A stretch of 64,000 nucleotides of DNA from Dirofilaria immitis (Eukaryota; Nematoda; Chromadorea; Rhabditida; Onchocercidae), in the NCBI GenBank assembly GCA_024305405.1, contig JAKNDB010000107.1, positions 2,232,001-2,296,000 of the forward strand, in the 5' to 3' direction. Under the pieces are notes generated by a model. That model saw nothing but the letters and a program-made list of their open reading frames with translations. It was not told the origin of the DNA and did no database searches. Below, piece after piece: positions 63,556-64,000 of this stretch (position 1 is its first letter; the number at the start of each line of letters is the position of its first letter). The translations under genes were made by a program, and so were the position numbers.

Positions 63556-64000
63556 TCAAACGTGAGTATTAAACCTTGATTTTAAACCTTGATTTTTGAT
63601 AAATTTAATGATGATATCGTAAACCAAAGGAAAAGGGAAATCAACGAAAGTTCGATATCCTTTATGATATCTGTGAACTCCAACCAACCTAGTTGAAGCA
63701 TATCCCTTGAATATGTGGTGACCAGTTCCCTCTTTTTCCGCGTAAGTGGAGGATCCTGATACAGTTCTACCACTACAAGAAATAGTGCCTTTGTTAAATA
63801 ATAATGTCTGCGTATGAAATTCTAGAGCTCACAGATTTTCGCGAACAATTTTAGCTTACATTTTATATTAAATAGTCAATTCGCACATACGGACATGATT
63901 ACTAATACGAATCGATTTACAACATTTTGACTTACAAATTAATACGTCTCTAACACACTCACTTATGAATCCTTATGTTTTCTTTTGTCCCGGAACTTTT
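63556..64000 (-). CDS. 3' end of an unrecognised gene running off the window
   Basis: Two exons agree in phase. The upstream one enters from beyond 64000 and ends at 63963 (CATAA|GTGAGT). The next starts at 63772 after TTTCTTGTAG and stays open to a TGA at 63556-63558. The joined codon gives Asn. The last exon reads GRTVSGSSTYAEKEGTGHH, then FKGYASTRLVGVHRYHKGY and VDFPFPLVYDIIIKF; it has no Met. A donor-like TCAAG|GTTTAA occurs twice near its end (first at 63588), so the true 3' border may be earlier and further exons may follow. I recognise no family. The Met-started reading of the same DNA in another frame looks like a shadow, because only the frame above matches the splice phase. Confidence 0.5.
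63785..63893 (+). repeat. Dispersed repeat, copy B
   Basis: Matches copy A at 55054-55135 over the same motifs in the same order and orientation. It lies inside the intron of the terminal minus-strand gene. Confidence 0.5.

Overview
This is an AT-rich (roughly three quarters A+T by eye) eukaryotic nuclear window. Genes are split into small exons with GT..AG introns, and most acceptors read TTTTCAG, TTTTTAG or TTCTAG with little extra pyrimidine tract, which is nematode-like. A degenerate BEL/Pao-type retrotransposon gag and a SUV39-type protein fit a metazoan. My best guess is a nematode; a spirurid/filarial or similarly AT-rich lineage is only inference. There are no bacterial signatures, CRISPR arrays or recognisable rRNA/tRNA genes.

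Layout. 1-29.2 kb: essentially gene-free AT-rich DNA full of microsatellites and minisatellites, including a 1.3-kb array of ~41-bp units at 26.1-27.4 kb. 29.2-32.7 kb (minus strand): a ten-exon kynureninase gene that I reconstructed exon by exon (464 codons if one apparent missing base is allowed). 33.1-35.4 kb (minus strand): the 3' part of an unrecognised gene whose stop lies ~465 bp upstream of the kynureninase start. 35.4-43 kb: gene-poor, with several minisatellites and a slightly GC-richer block at 37.2-37.65 kb. 43.0-44.4 kb (minus strand): a small three-exon gene with a possible mitochondrial presequence and conflicting reading frames. 46.2-47.5 kb: a foldback (large inverted repeat) built around broken BEL/Pao gag sequence. 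50.2-53.9 kb (plus strand): a chromodomain + pre-SET + SET + post-SET gene, i.e. a SUV39-family histone H3 lysine-9 methyltransferase. 54-63.5 kb: AT-rich DNA with repeats, including a 45-bp array that repeats a perfect splice acceptor seven times, plus one orphan exon candidate. 63.6-64 kb (minus strand): the 3' end of another unrecognised gene that runs off the window.

The genes look independent: tryptophan/kynurenine catabolism, chromatin silencing, and unknowns. A recurring theme is that otherwise convincing exons carry single-base frame breaks, often where one more base in a short homopolymer run would restore the frame (kynureninase exon 7, the chromodomain exon, the pre-SET junction). 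The simplest explanation is residual indel error in a long-read assembly, but real decay cannot be excluded from sequence alone.
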